From the NCBI GenBank assembly GCA_021399445.1, contig JAJTUQ010000002.1, positions 2,232,001-2,296,000 of the forward strand: a stretch of DNA of 64,000 bases. Direction: 5' to 3'. The notes beneath the pieces are model-generated. The model saw nothing but the letters and a program-made list of their open reading frames with translations. It was not told where the DNA came from and did no database searches. Both the position numbers and the translations under genes were made by a program. Origin of the DNA: Xylogone sp. PMI_703 (Eukaryota; Ascomycota; Leotiomycetes). Below are positions 35,261 to 48,014 of this stretch, one piece after another. Within the stretch, counting starts at the first letter, position 1; each line of letters opens with the position of its first letter.

Positions 35261-35540
35261 ACGTCGCTAGTGCGCCAAGGCGTATGGTAAACAGAATACC
35301 CTCTTTCTTTGCTAATATAAGAGTATTTTTAGAGAATTTATTAAGAAAGATCTGTTAAGATGAATTCTTTATAGCAAGGTTATTGTAAACCCCATTTTAA
35401 AGAAGAGATCTACAACAGTGAATGTGGTAGAAGATACGTTCGATGTCATGTTGGCATCTCCTTATGTTTTATTCACTGCAGTCTTTCTAAGCTCTGGCTC
35501 TCCTTATAATTGAATCATAATTTCAATCTTACTAGCCTCA

Positions 35541-35735
35541 GTGAATAATGTCAAAGGTAAGTTAACTCACAATGCCATATGCTTCATGACCAGTGTAAGT
35601 AATCATTCAATATCAAACATATGAAACAAACCAAGTATCATCCTCGAGAATTCACTCTCCAACTCTTGCCTATTTAAGCAGCTTCTTCGATCGGAGAACT
35701 CTTTCCTCCTTTTACATCTTTCTTCATTACAGACT
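35541..35735 (+). repeat. dispersed promoter-like repeat, copy 2
   Basis: This is the partner of the repeat at 18190-18380. Shared landmarks are GTGAATAAT, TCATTCAATATCAAA, ATTCACTC, then a TCTTGCCTATTTAAGCAG element and a pyrimidine-rich leader ending in CAG. It lies about 280 bp after dispersed repeat copy A, so both may belong to one larger decayed element. Confidence 0.55.
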
Positions 35736-36149
35736 TTGATTACAGCAAAGTAGTTCAGGGCTTACAAGCTCTCTCCAAGTAACAGAGAGAATTCCCCCCA
35801 GTGAGGATCCCCAACGCTCAGAAAAGTTCATCACATTCTATTTTACGCCTATAGAGACCGATTCTACAAATAAGTGAGCAATTCAAAAGACACATGTTCG
35901 TACCGCAGGTCTTTGCAAAATCAGTGCCTAGATCTATGATGATAACGGAGCATGGATTGTGAAAGGGTGGGTTAAGAATAAAGAAGATGAATATTGGTGT
36001 GAGGCAATGCTCTACGGATTAGAAAGAGGGTATATTGTCCCGTTTTAGACTTTGGGGAAGGAGCAACTTTGTCTTTGTGAGAAGGTCAGAGTTAGAGTCA
36101 GTCAAGTAAGTCAACATAGAAGCTCTCATCTTAGATGGACTCGAGGAAT

Positions 36150-36580
36150 GTTCAATTAACTTTAAAATATAGGTAAAATGTCTCTCCCTACACCAATTCA
36201 CCACTCCTGGAGAAGACAATAAGTTTGTGTTATATAATATTCTTTCCCCACCAGTCACTGACGATGGTTCCCCTTCCCCCTTTCCCGGTGCCCATGACCA
36301 GATTTAGAAAAGTTTACCGTAAGTATACGCCATTGATACGCCAAGTCATTGAGTAAATAGGAGCTAACATGTACTTAGAAGAATCCCATATAACTTGACT
36401 TTTTTAAAAAAAAATTATATCTCTTCTTTACCGTTAGTTCTCCTATAAGAGTTTAGGGCATGTGTAATTAACGTTGAAATACAGATAAAATGTCTCTTCC
36501 TACTACCTTCACTACCCCTGGCGAGGATGGAAATTTTGTGTTATATAATATTCTTCCTCCCATAGTCACTGACGATGGTA
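36150..36580 (+). repeat. tandem duplication of a short exon-like segment
   Basis: Segments 36150-36275 and 36462-36580 are copies, 312 bp apart. Each has an AG-like acceptor context, TAAAATG, and then codons for M-S-L-P-T followed by a region ending in FVLYNIL and VTDDG. Copy 1 has an extra base that breaks the frame after MSLPT. Copy 2 is open from 36490 to a possible donor at 36578. Confidence 0.5.
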
Positions 36581-36849
36581 TATATATCAATTGAGATGGC
36601 CCTGAAGGAAAATGAATTCTAACATATCATATATTTTGAAGTATCAGCCCTCTCATCTCTCTCACCAGCTCGCTCCCCATCACTTGTCAATTGGGATGGG
36701 TTTAAGCTCTATACAAGGGCTGAAAGAGAGAAAATAGAAGTTCTTGAAGCGGCCTCAGCACAATGCATAACAGCTACAATACCCTTTATGAGCGTGGCTT
36801 GTTGGAATATAGAGGATATAGCAATTTCCTCTTTTATTATATTTCACAG
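36490..36849 (+). other. possible small spliced gene or element remnant
   Basis: A short open exon starts at ATG 36490 (MSLPTTFTTPGEDGNFVLYN onward) and can be joined in frame to 36642-36849. The intron would be 36578-36641 (GTATAT...TTTGAAG). The product would be about 98 residues up to a GTGAGC donor at 36850, and continues SALSSLSPARSPSLVNWDG then FKLYTRAEREKIEVLEA. I do not recognise the protein. The first exon is duplicated upstream with a frameshift, and repeats lie on the left. The piece may be a remnant of a multicopy gene, and no downstream exons could be fixed. Confidence 0.22.
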
Positions 36850-39800
36850 GTGAGCCAGCGGTGTGCCTCTTCCTACGTCTCATCTGATATTTCGAGGAAA
36901 CACGAATGCGGTACACCACCGGATAGACTTCTGCTGCTAAGGAGTTGGCTGGCCATTTCCCAGAGGATAGGGGGAAGTCATTCTTAATTCATGATAGGTG
37001 CAGGTAATTAGACACTTCTAACAGTAATGCATGTTACTCAACTAACGATTTTCCTCCCCAGTGGCTTCTTCCCAGAGGTAAGACCTTGATCTTCCTCTGA
37101 GAAAACAACACCCAGTCGTGGGATCATTACGTATAGTTCGTTTACAACGTGACCCGCCGAATCATACCAAATGAATCTCTGACGTATTTGGCATGCTATG
37201 GTACGGTCTTATTGAAAGTGCAATCACGCAGACAGATGTGTGCGACTTTCGAACCGCATTCGAGTCCAACTTGCGCATCCGGCACTCGCGACAGCACGAA
37301 GGCCACCCGTGCATGAGACCAGATGGTACATAACATATTGATCAAACTGATCGAGGGACTTGTGAAAGCGATGAGCATCGGCTACTATTCATCATGAAGG
37401 CATCACCCGAGGATCGGAACCTATATATAGGGACCAGGTAGCTTCTACATCGACGTCGAAGAATCGAACAGCCAACGTTAGATTTGCCATATCTTCGCGA
37501 ATACAGCAAGAACCAGTCTGGGAAGGAAGGTCCGCGCCAGGCACTAGGTCATTGCGGCTGTGAATAAAGCGGTATCAGCATGCTATGGCCCGAAGTTACC
37601 AGAGCATCATCCCAAGAGATGGCGGAATAATTTGTGAGTTAGAACAAAAGAGTTCGGACTACGGGAGGCATTTAAGCAATCTTTACTGGAGGAGGCGCCA
37701 ACAGTGTCTGCTACCTTCGATCTTCGTCAGATGGGAAAATACTGAAGCACACATCGCTACAGTAAGGGAACAAGTTGCTATATGGACATGATGAGCATGA
37801 GGGTACTTAAGCATGGGCGAACAAGTGGATGGACAGGAGGATCCTTAAATCAAATGCAGTCCTAGAAGAACAGAACTGTTGAGGATGGGATCATTGCAGC
37901 CAGGAACCAGCACGTTTACCGTCGAAAAGAGGCTTCACGCCGGAAAAAGCGGATGAAAAACTTGAAATTCTCAGCAATAAGGAATTTAGTCAGTGTATGG
38001 ATGGATTGTCCATTCTGGCTAGTGAAAAATGGCTGTTTGGCTAGATTTAGGTATGGGCAGTCAGATTCGCATAGGTACATCATCCAAAAAATTTTGCGCA
38101 ATGAGTGCCCTGGTGAGACGAGGGAAGAAAGAACCAGGGAGAAATCAACTAGCATCAATAGGACTAAGGTTTAGTATGGAGTAAATGATACACTCGTAGT
38201 TTGGTAATAGTTGGGAACTGAGAATGTGTATGGATATTGGCAGAGAGCAGTCTTCTGTAGGCATTTCGCTGTCAAATGGTAATTTATAGTGCCAGCCTGA
38301 GTGAATCATTTGAGATATCGGTGATGAAGGATGTTAAGTGCTCTGGTCGGTAGAGAAGTGCATCGTTTAGCTTCCAGTCACAGATACGACCCCAGGTCCT
38401 GTACTTCATACTCGGTGCTGTCCTTCTTAGAATGATATAATTGCCAGCTTAATCTTGAATATCCAATTGAAGGAGGAATAGGATATATGCAGTAGCACAT
38501 ATTTACTCGTCGAATCTCGCCATCTTCAGGGTAGCGTCATGGGTATTGAATGAACTGTATTGTGATCCACAATAGAATATCGAAGCGAGCCTCAAATTGG
38601 AAAGTATCCATTATATTCTTTATGAGGAAGCAGTCGTCGATCTATGTGAAAGGTTCCCCGCGTGCTACTGGTTAGTGTCAATGAGTTATAATTGCTCTAG
38701 CAGGGCTCTAACTCCGCTCTAGGAGGGAATCCACCCCAATGCAGACCCCGTCATTGTGTCCTGGTTATTCTCCGATCTGAACCAGTGGGGGAAGTTGTCA
38801 GACCACCCCCGTGTCCATTTGACTGGATTGAATATCTTTCCCATGACATGTGATAATAGTTGGAATGGACGGTTGTCCCGGGAATTGGGCAATCAGAAGC
38901 TTCAACGGAGAGAAGGGGGAGAAAAAGAAACATTGCATGAGATATTCCTCATGGTCCGTTTAACGAATCATCGAGATCAGACTTACCGCGCGTGCCATGG
39001 AGAAGATGCCATCCTAAGGCGATGGCACCGCAATAATCCTTCGCAACTGCGTATACTAGCCTGCATCACTAATGCAAAGCTACAGTAGTGGACTGATAGC
39101 TCAGTTTTTGCAGAACGAACTATCAGTTTACTACATCCAGCCACGCGTGCCCATCTCGGAAAGTTCTCCGTGGACGGCTACATCCGACCCCTTCCTTTTC
39201 CAAGCGGAAGTTACACTAGGTTTTGAGTTTGTTTTGCGCTGGCATGGTTGGAGAAGCATTTGGAGTAGCAAATGTTACTGTGTTTGGGATGCCTTCATGC
39301 AGACTTCCATTCTAAGGTAGCCTATCTTGTTGCCCCCGAGGTCCACATGTCTGTGGGATAGGGCACTGCACTGTCCATGTTCCCCATCAATTATTGCCTT
39401 TCAGAGAAGGAGAGATGGAGTGACATACTACCATACACATCCGCAGCCATCGCTTCTAGAAGAACTCGACGCCAGGTTTGGGGCAAAAGACTGAGACTGC
39501 ACACGTGCCATGTCCTACCCTCAACGTTCCCGAGGGTCTGGAAGGGCACGTGGGAACCAGCAGCACACGGCTCGTAGACTCTTATGCAGAACAGCGTCTT
39601 GGCTTTTGAGCATGCTTACTGCGTGCAGAAGAGCGTCCAATAGAAAGATGGTGGTATGAAGCAGAAATATCTCGCGAATTGATCTATCAGAAGACTCGTT
39701 CGCATCGCGAGTACGGGGCAGAGGGGAGAAGTTGCTAGTGCTGAGTGGTGCTGGTTGGTACGTACCAGTACAGAGTACCTTGCATAGGTTGGCTGGTTGG

Positions 39801-40761
39801 TAGAGCCAAGGAAGGGTTGTAGGGGTTGTAGGGGTTGTCGGGGAAAGGAAAGAGCTGACAAAATGCAAGACATCCAATGCGACCGTGAGATGGGCATGGT
39901 GAGATTCAACCCGGGCACCATTACCAGGAGGAGGGTTCGACGACTTCCATGCATCTTCCATCCTCCCGTGGTTGCAGAGGCGGTTGCAGAGGCGTGAGAG
40001 GATAAGAGACCTCCAAGGCTCCGAAATCTGCCACCGCCGCCCTACGACGGGGCCTGCCATCAGCCCCTTTTTCGCTCCTTCCCCCTGGGGCAACTGTTAC
40101 CTTTTCGGATCGGCACAATGATGTTCCATGCAAGGCCTCTCCACCAAGCACCTCCACACGTGGGCAGATAACGCGATAACATTCGCGATGACATCTACGA
40201 GACGGCAGCCGGAAGAGTCGTGCAGAATTGCCCACAGACGTGAAAACGGCGATTGGCACCGCACCGGTCAAGACGCCAGAGACTCGGTCTCGTGTGAGTG
40301 CGGGACAAGACCCAAGACCCCTGGGCACAAGAGACCCTGCAGGGCCAATGCCAACCTCGAGCTGCTTCCGTGTACCTTAATTCGTTCTCACCCCAGCGAA
40401 GTATCTCGGCCCTACGAGCAATGGTGGTTGATTCTCGTACTACGTAGTGCGTGGGTCTCTCCTGTTAACCTCCTCTAGTTGGAGCAATAGCACCACCATG
40501 TAGCCGCGCTGAGGAGGAGAAGGAGGAGCAGCCGATGCTGTTAGCACGCAAGGGAGAACTGGTCGCCCTTGAGGCGTTCTTCGTGGCGGGAGTCTCATCT
40601 CTGTCTGCTGCTTCTGTAGAATATATTGGTTGCCGCATACGCCTTTCCTCTCATGTTGCACAATATCCTTTGTACTCTTGGATTTTTTGCTGCAAAACTG
40701 GTGATCTGGTGTGATCTGTATCAAGGTACCCTGAGACGAGGACCGTCCTTCCACCCGGATC
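36850..40761. other. gene-poor block, no gene recognised
   Basis: Open frames in this 3.9 kb are short and without recognisable motifs. A frame at 37953-38174 (RNLVSVWMDCPFWLVKNG) and one at 37585-37791 have protein-like composition, but no family could be assigned. A 10-bp repeat, GGGGTTGTAG, occurs about three times at 39817-39845. The last few hundred bases should hold the promoter of the kinase-like gene. Confidence 0.35.
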
Positions 40762-43700
40762 ATGGCGCAGAATGGACGAAGCACGCGTTCTGCACTGGTG
40801 GAGTACTTTCAATGGGAAGCCCAGGCCTGGGTCCAGGTAGTATCCGGGGAGGAAACGACCTATTTCTTGCCAATTGAAAAGGCAAAGGCCTACTTTATGG
40901 CAAATCGTAGCAGAGAGCTGGGCAGGCTCCTAAGTCAACTCTTCGATTCCAGCTTCCCACCGATAGACCCGGATCTGATCTTGCGCGAGCACACGGCGAT
41001 ATTCTGCACCCTGCTCCGGGTCGGCCAAGGTAAATGGATTGACTATTTTGTCAGATATGAGGAGCTCTCGGACAGGCGATTACCGTTCGATCTCGCTCAT
41101 CCACCTGTCGAGTTCCCCAATGACACTGGCTCGCTGCTGCAGAAGTTCTGCGAGAAACAGTGGACGTATTGTGTCCCGACGTTGGACAGCCACATGTTGC
41201 ACAGACATTTTGGACCACAGAGATTGTTGCCAATAACGCACAAGGAGTTCTGTGGAGTGGACAGGCTGGCCGAGAACTATATGATAAATCTGTATACGCC
41301 TTATAATAAGATGGTGCGGCGCAACAGTGATATAGTTAGACGATTCTTGGCTGCTATTGAAGGATGAAAACTAACTGCTGCGTAGTCACGGGACAAGGCT
41401 AATGCCAATACTTTCCTCCTCAAAAGATATTCATCGAAGGAAAGCCGTATCCAGTATGAAGATGAGGTCATCGGTTTCCGTAGCGTGAGAAGTGTCGATG
41501 GCGTTATCAAATTCTACGGCAGCTACAGCCATGGAGATGAATGCAATATTCTGCTCGAGTATGCAGATAAAGGTTCGCTCGAAGAGTATTTCAAAACGCA
41601 AAATCCTCCAAGCAAGGCAATAGATATCATCAAATTCTGGGAGAGGCTTTTCCAGCTTGTTAGGGGCCTGAAAGGGTTGCATGCCGTTAGAGAGTAGGTC
41701 TATGTTACCCGAGATTATTGGTACGATGTTGATAATGTATCCAGGGGTCACTTGGATGTGAAGCCAGAGAACATAACAGTTCTCAGCCATGGATCAGAAA
41801 CCCCATCCGACTGGGAGTTCAAGTTTGAGAGCTATGGCGTGGATAACCTAGACGGACAGTCAGCTGATAAGTCGCAGATTCTTTCCCCATATGGTGTGTA
41901 TCCCTATCTATTCTGTGCATGTTAGCACCTAACATGTCATATAGCTCCACCGGAGTCCTACTCACAACAGGAAGCTAATAGAGAGCTGTGGGCAGCTGAT
42001 ATTTGGTCTCTTGGCTGCATCTACAGCGAAGCTGCGATGTGGGTTGCGGATGGCTACAAAGGACTTCAGGACTATCGAGCAGAACGTGCAGCTGAGACAG
42101 AACGTATCTTCTTCAAAGGCGGCGATTGTTTTCACGATGGTGAGAGGCTATTGCAGGCGGTCCACGATGCTCATAGAGATATCGAGGATCGCTTAAGAAG
42201 GGCAGACTATATCACCAAAGATGTTCTAGATTCCATGATAGAGGAGATGCTATGGGAAGAGGACCGTCCAACTGCCAAGGCTCTGTCCCGCAAGGCCGAC
42301 ATCGTTTCTGCAAGAGCGCGACAAAGGCTTTCTACCATTGCTGGTGACGATTTTCCTCGACCGGAAAGTAGGCAGCGCCGGGTCCTTCCACCTCGGCCTC
42401 CACAGCCAACGGTTCCACTTCCACCTATCCCTACTAGACTGAAGCCTGCTCTGAATTCTATTGCAGAACAACAGTATACTCCTAATGTGGAAAAATGGCG
42501 AGCTCAGGTCCCAGTTTCACCACAATCTATCGTACACCGCGGCCCACCGAGTGAAGCCAACAGTTTCCCTGGTCGACAATTTAGCGGCAGTGAAAGCATT
42601 ATCTCAGAACAGGATAGAAATTCCATTGCAAGTTGGCAAGTTGCTGACACTAATTCTTTGGCCTCCCCTATCACACCATTTACCTCACCACGTGTGAGCG
42701 TCAACTATGACTTCCAAAAATCATTTTCGAATGATGGTCGTCCCCGTACTCTCCGCAGTCAACCGTCATATGAGAACTACAGGAGACCTTCTAACAAGGC
42801 CCTCGCAACACTTGGCATAGCGGAGAATGAACCCTCAGATAACATGTCTGTTGGGTCACCACCAACAGAACGATTCACGGACGATTATCAACAGGATGCC
42901 TTCCCTCGACCTCTCCGATTAAGTGGGAGTCCAGTGATCGGAGGTCCTGATGCTAATCAGCCACTATCCCCTCCTTTGGAAGTAACCAGGGCGCGTAGTC
43001 GCGCAAGTAGCGTGGCGGGAAGTCGAACAGGTAGCAAAGCAGAGAGCCGGCGGTCCAGTATATTCTCCATGGCCCATGGCTCTTTGAAGGAAGAAGCGAG
43101 GGAGGAAGTAGAAAACTTACCAAAGAAACGCTCAGGCTTTTCATTGTTTCCTACTAGAAGCCGAGTCAACTCAGAGGGGCCACAGCCTGAATTCGTTCGG
43201 CCAAGTACATCACACACTGTGAAAGATGCTCCAGTTTTCTCCGATGCGGCTTCAAAACGGCCTTCCTTGCCGAGTCTATCAAATAGTGCGGGAATTGTTA
43301 GGTCACTGGCTGAGACGGATAACTCATCGAGCATGGAGTACTTGAGTATGAATACCTGCATGGAATGGAAGAAGGCTCATAAAAAGGTGAAGAAGCACAG
43401 CAAAGTGCCACCCCTGCCAGGTGCACACCTGCTGGAGCGACTGAAAGAGCGGGATCATGTAAGTTTTCTTCCTTCCCTCTCCTCCTCTTCCCTTCCTTCT
43501 CCCTTTATTTCGTCATTCTATCTTCTATATTAACATTCCGCAGATATTTATTGTTGATGATTCGGCTTCAATGGAGGTACAATGGGCAGATGTGAAGCGA
43601 GTCTTCGAAACTCTCTCCTATGTTGTCAAAGGGATGTCGCCCGATGGTACCGAACTGTTTTTCACCATCTCCTATGATACTTATCGTCGGAAAGATACTT

Positions 43701-44238
43701 CCGACCTGGTCCTCTATATGGAATCAAAGACTACAGGGGGAGAAACCGATATCAATTACCGCCTAAACCTACAACTTCAAGCCTACCAAGCAAGACTATA
43801 CAGATCAGCTGGACAGAAGGGAAAGAAGGCCGTTGTGAGGCCAATGAGCTTTTATATCCTCACAAATGGAGAGTGGGGCAAAGGACCAGATCCTAAGAAG
43901 ACTATCAGTGATATTGTTTCCACCTTAGATCAAATGGGTTGCCCAAAGGGACAAGTTGCTATTTCTTTTATTAGCTTTGCGACTGACCCGCTTGGAATGT
44001 CTAAACTGAATGACCTAGACAAGGCCAATTTTGGGACGTGAGTACCGATATCAATTCTTTCCTAAACTCGAGGCTTCAGGATATTTTACTAACTTAGTAT
44101 TTCAGAGATATTGTCGATGTAACACGATGGACCGGGAACGTCCTGAAGATGCTACTCGGCCCCATGAATAAATCAGCTTATGCAGATGAGACTCCTGGAG
44201 CTAGCGAACTGGACTCTAGATCCATCAGCACAAGTTAG
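40762..44238 (+). CDS. protein-kinase-like protein fused to a von Willebrand A-like domain
   Basis: Six exons: 40762..41334, 41386..41693, 41745..41893, 41945..43458, 43544..44037 and 44106..44238, about 1056 residues. The first donor could instead be at 41314, removing seven residues. An N-terminal ~190-residue region of unknown type precedes a kinase fold. This has FLLKRY (the VAIK-type Lys), a Glu in QYEDEV, HLDVKPENI (HRD loop with Asp, Lys and Asn) and APPE with DIWSLGCIYSEA. Where DFG is expected the sequence reads FKFESYGVDN, so the metal-binding Asp is not evident. A long Ser/Arg/Pro-rich linker follows (about 400-830). The C-terminal domain, from about 849, begins IFIVDDSASM, matching the MIDAS D-x-S-x-S motif of vWA domains. 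It could act in signalling or as a scaffold. Introns at 41694 and 41894 have clean donors and acceptors. Confidence 0.72.
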
Positions 44239-44897
44239 CTCAACGACTCAGAGCGGCTACATCTATTCAAATTGAATGGAACGTCTGTATCATAAGATGG
44301 CGCTTGAACATTAAACAAAGCATACCGTTGTATAGCGCAGATATGTACTAATAATAAGCTATCGAAGAGTTTAGCTTCATGACGAGGAATGATAGGCTAT
44401 GTCGCAGGCGACATGGAGAGATGTTTTTATGGATATTTTTCAATTTTTTACTTGTCTCTTTGGATGATTAATGGAAGATTCTTATACCCAACAGGGATAA
44501 GATTAATATTTGTACGAATATTTAACAGGAAGAGGAAGAGCAGAGAAAAGTTCTCGCGAACTGAGATACCAAGGTGTTGAGAGGATGATACCGTTTAGAG
44601 CATTAGATAGTGTTGAGCCGATTAAGGGAGTTGTATATAGCTCTAGAATATGTTCTTACTATGATGAGTATATGAGTTTTTGGAGTAATTTGGTATGTAA
44701 GTACATTGGATACTTATGAATAGCATTAACAAGACTTAAAGAGCGATACTTCATTCCAAGTTCGTACCACAAGAACAAGGGTGAAAAGGCAAGTTACAAC
44801 GTGATTCCAAAGAAGTCTCAGAGAGTATATTCCTACACTTAGATAATTTTAAATACAGATATTTTTTCAGCCAGCTTGACTCACTAAGAGCTGCGCT
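44239..44897. other. convergent intergenic region
   Basis: AT-rich sequence between the 3' ends of the kinase-like gene and the cytochrome P450 gene. Open frames at 44389-44580 and 44510-44719 overlap each other and are rich in AT-driven codons. I see no evidence for a gene. Confidence 0.4.
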
Positions 44898-47022
44898 TCA
44901 TATATCCGCAAACCTCTCCATCCCCCGCCTCACAAACCTCACAGGTACATTCGTCCCCACCATCTTAAGCGTGAGGATCGGTATGCTCCCTTCTATAAGC
45001 TGTCTAGCCCTCTTCGTCGCAACCTCGTAGACCTTCCGCTTTTCTTTAATCGACATTCTCGCGACCTCTTCGTCGCTGGCCCACTCCCTCACGTCCAACT
45101 CAACCGTGTAAGTGCGTAGAATAACGGATAACACGGCTGTGATCTCTACCTGAGCGAAGCGTTTTCCAGGACAGGATCGGGCGCCTTCGGAGAATGGGAT
45201 GAATACCCCTTTTTGGGGAGTGAATAGACCTTCGCCTGTTTCGAACGAGACGGTTTCAAGGCCGTCAGTTTGGAGTTTTCCTTCTTTACTGATCCCATTT
45301 TTTGCTTTGAATTTCTCAGCTTTGCCCTTTAGGATCCATCTTTCAGGCACATAGTCATCCAGATCGTGAGACTTATTTGAAACCTTGCTTGGTGAATGAG
45401 GCCAGTATTTGGGATTCCGATGAGACGCCACGACGTTGAAATGGATGAATGTTTTTTCGGGAATCATGTGCACTTTTCCTCCAAAAGCAAGCGGCTGCGG
45501 TTTATCACGGACGATTTTTGGGATATCAATAACGGGAGGCATGAGGCGAAGGGTCTCGTTGAGGATTGCCCCGACCATTCCACGGTACAAATGGCCCATG
45601 TCGACCTCGTAGCTCCACTGTTCGGGATCGCGGTCACCTACAGCTGCATCTATTTCTGCTTGTGCGCGTCGTTGGGATGAGAGAGCTATAGCGAGGAAGA
45701 GAAGTGAGAAGTGGATCATGTTTGCAGAAGTCTCGTGGCCGGCGAAAAGGAGGATCCATGAGTTGGAAATCACCTCCTGTTTGGTCATCCATGGCTCGTT
45801 GGGTTTTCCCTTGGGAACTTCTGAAGCCTCTACGAGAGGTTCTGCGCACTACCAGTTAGAATTGCCTTTTACGCATTGGATTTCAGAGGGCATACTCATG
45901 AGATCCATGGAACCCTTCTCTGCTTCTTCTCCAAGGGCCAATTGCTTGATCTTGTATTCCGATAGTTCTTTGAAATAGTCTCCGCATTCAGAGTATGCTT
46001 GAGATATGGCCTTGTGAGATTTGAAGGGTGATTTTTCTAATTTGTCCGTTAGGCCATTCAACATATCTTAGTCAAACTAAGACCCACCTAGAACCCAGTT
46101 GGGGAATATCACTGTCAATAGGATATTTTGCAAAAGAGTATGTAATGCGTTCTTGAACGTCATACGATGGTTGCTCTTCAGGTCGCTGGTATTGAAACCT
46201 TGTACCTTATCTTTGCCCAATTGCTTCTCATCTTCTCCATCCCAGATTTGCTTTACTCCAAATCCAACGCCGCTGATAACATGCAATGCCAGGAGTTTCG
46301 TGGCCTCTGCTGTGTCCTTGACGTTCATACGATCTGTCGAATTCCCCTGTTCATTGGCCCAGAGATCCAGTAACCCCACGGCCTGTTTCAAGCTCTCTTT
46401 CCAGACAAGTGCATTACTCTTCTCAGAAAACCCAGGGCCTACAATCTTGCGGTGTCTCTTCCATTCATCGCCTTCAGTGGTCACAACACTAGGACCGAAG
46501 ATATCTATCATGGAGTAGACCTCAATTGGTTTCTCGAACTCACCCCGTTTCAGTGCTGCCTGTGCTAGGGCGTCCGGATGCGCTATATTGAGATACGTCC
46601 CGAAAGGGCTAGCAATCATGAAGATTTCACTCATCCGATCCCGGATTTCTTGAGAAAAGTACCAACCTCGTTCCGGATCAATTGCCCTAGGTACGTGAGA
46701 ATTCAACAGAATAAGCACCGCAAGCGGAAACAATAGAAGTATAATTACTTAGGCCAGAACCAGTTTTTAGTCCAGCGGTTCCGCTGGAAGAAATTAAGCC
46801 ATAAATCATGGGTGGTATGGAAGAAGACGCCTGTCCCAGTAAATGCTTCAGAGAAGTCAGAGATCGGTCAAGTGCTAATAATGGAGTAAAATGGAACCTA
46901 CGTAGAATAAGATACGGCAAGCCGGAAGCCTTAACTTTTTCTACATTCCTTCGCCACGCTATAAGAAGTCTGATAATCGAGAAAGCCAGAAGACCGGCGA
47001 TGATGTAGATATATTGCACCAT
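44898..47022 (-). CDS. cytochrome P450 monooxygenase
   Basis: Five exons, 46902..47022, 46749..46845, 46088..46686, 45896..46036 and 44898..45841, give 633 residues with consistent phases. The N-terminal anchor MVQYIYIIAGLLAFSIIRLL targets the endoplasmic reticulum. P450 landmarks are all present: the C-helix W..HR (EWKRHRKIVGPGF), I-helix FAGHETSA, K-helix ETLR, PERW and the heme-thiolate loop FSEGARSCPGKRF. At 633 residues it is longer than the usual 500-550, partly from an insertion between PERW and the heme loop (about 60 residues, Lys/Gly-rich). Intron 1 joins GLPYLILP to FTGTGVFFHTTHDLW. Introns 3 and 4 have CTAAC branch points. The substrate is unknown. Families with this layout act on lipids, terpenes or xenobiotics. 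The neighbouring genes give no pathway. Confidence 0.9.
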
Positions 47023-48014
47023 CGTGGGCAGGTAAATACAGTAATAAGAGTCCAAGTCAACTCATGAAGCAATTATGCGAATATACTGTATCTGACATCA
47101 AAACGAAGACATATGCATAAAGAATGGATGTCTAAATAAGAATATCTGGGGCATGGGACGGTTAATATTGATGCATGTCCAATATTCGGAGTTCGGGCGG
47201 TAACCGGTACGCGTATAAAATCCATCCCGTTGGCTTTCACGTAGGCAGTGGGTGCTCTAATCCACAAGTGTCTAAGGAAGTGTGCCGGCTAATATCGTTT
47301 CTAAAACGAGGCATTTAGCTTAATACGATATCTGTTTTCTTACCGTTTAACAGCCCGCTTCGGAATAGATCTAACTCACGTAGTACAGCAAGGCGGCATA
47401 GTCCCTGCATACATACATTGACGTGTAAAGTCCCTGCAGATGTGGGAAAATATAAATGTATATGCTGGCCAATAAGGAGCGGTTGTCTCGAATTTTGACC
47501 AATCAGATAGGAATCTTCGGCAGCCTTTTGCAAGACCGGTTGTTCGCACATTCGGATTGAACCCGATTCTAATGGGCTGCTTAAGTCATGTTCAATGATG
47601 ACCGTGGGGCCTGTTGCTAATAGTTTGCTCTAGTAGTAACCAATAGGCCCTATTTAACAAAGTGATAACAGATCGTTTATAATAAATAGAGCTACCTTAG
47701 CCATCGGTGTACAATATACGGCCAGGTTAAGTAGCTAACATCGAATGTAAGATTATGACTATAAGTTCCAAGATGGCCTCTTGAGCAGACAGATATATGG
47801 CAGGGTTGTCTTCCGTCAGGATCAAATTCGAGTTAAACAAGTCTTGAAGGTACGTAAAAACAGCCTTGTTATGGGGTATTTTCTCATTTTAATCCACTCA
47901 GTAGGCGTCAGAATCTAGGGTAGATATGTAAATAAGATTATAAGATACAGATCCCTAATCCTACGCCAATGCAATGCATCGCTATTGCGCCGAACGCCGC
48001 CCATTTCCTACTCA
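47023..48014. other. intergenic: P450 promoter and AP-2 mu 3' flank
   Basis: No gene is supported in this 1-kb AT-rich region. The first part is upstream of the leftward P450 gene and the last part is downstream of AP-2 mu. Short open frames lack protein-like composition. Confidence 0.4.

Noticed and set aside
37585..38174. Possible transposase fragments (RNLVSVWMDCPFWLVKNG and neighbours)
   Set aside because: Frames look protein-like in composition, but no catalytic or DNA-binding motif could be identified, so a transposase call is not supported.
39521..40093. 190-codon minus-strand frame upstream of the kinase-like gene
   Set aside because: No recognisable motif, Thr/Pro/Leu repeats from a 10-bp microsatellite, and a second overlapping frame of similar length.
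44389..44719. Two small overlapping plus-strand frames after the kinase-like gene
   Set aside because: They overlap in different frames, are rich in AT-driven codons and lie in a convergent 3' region.
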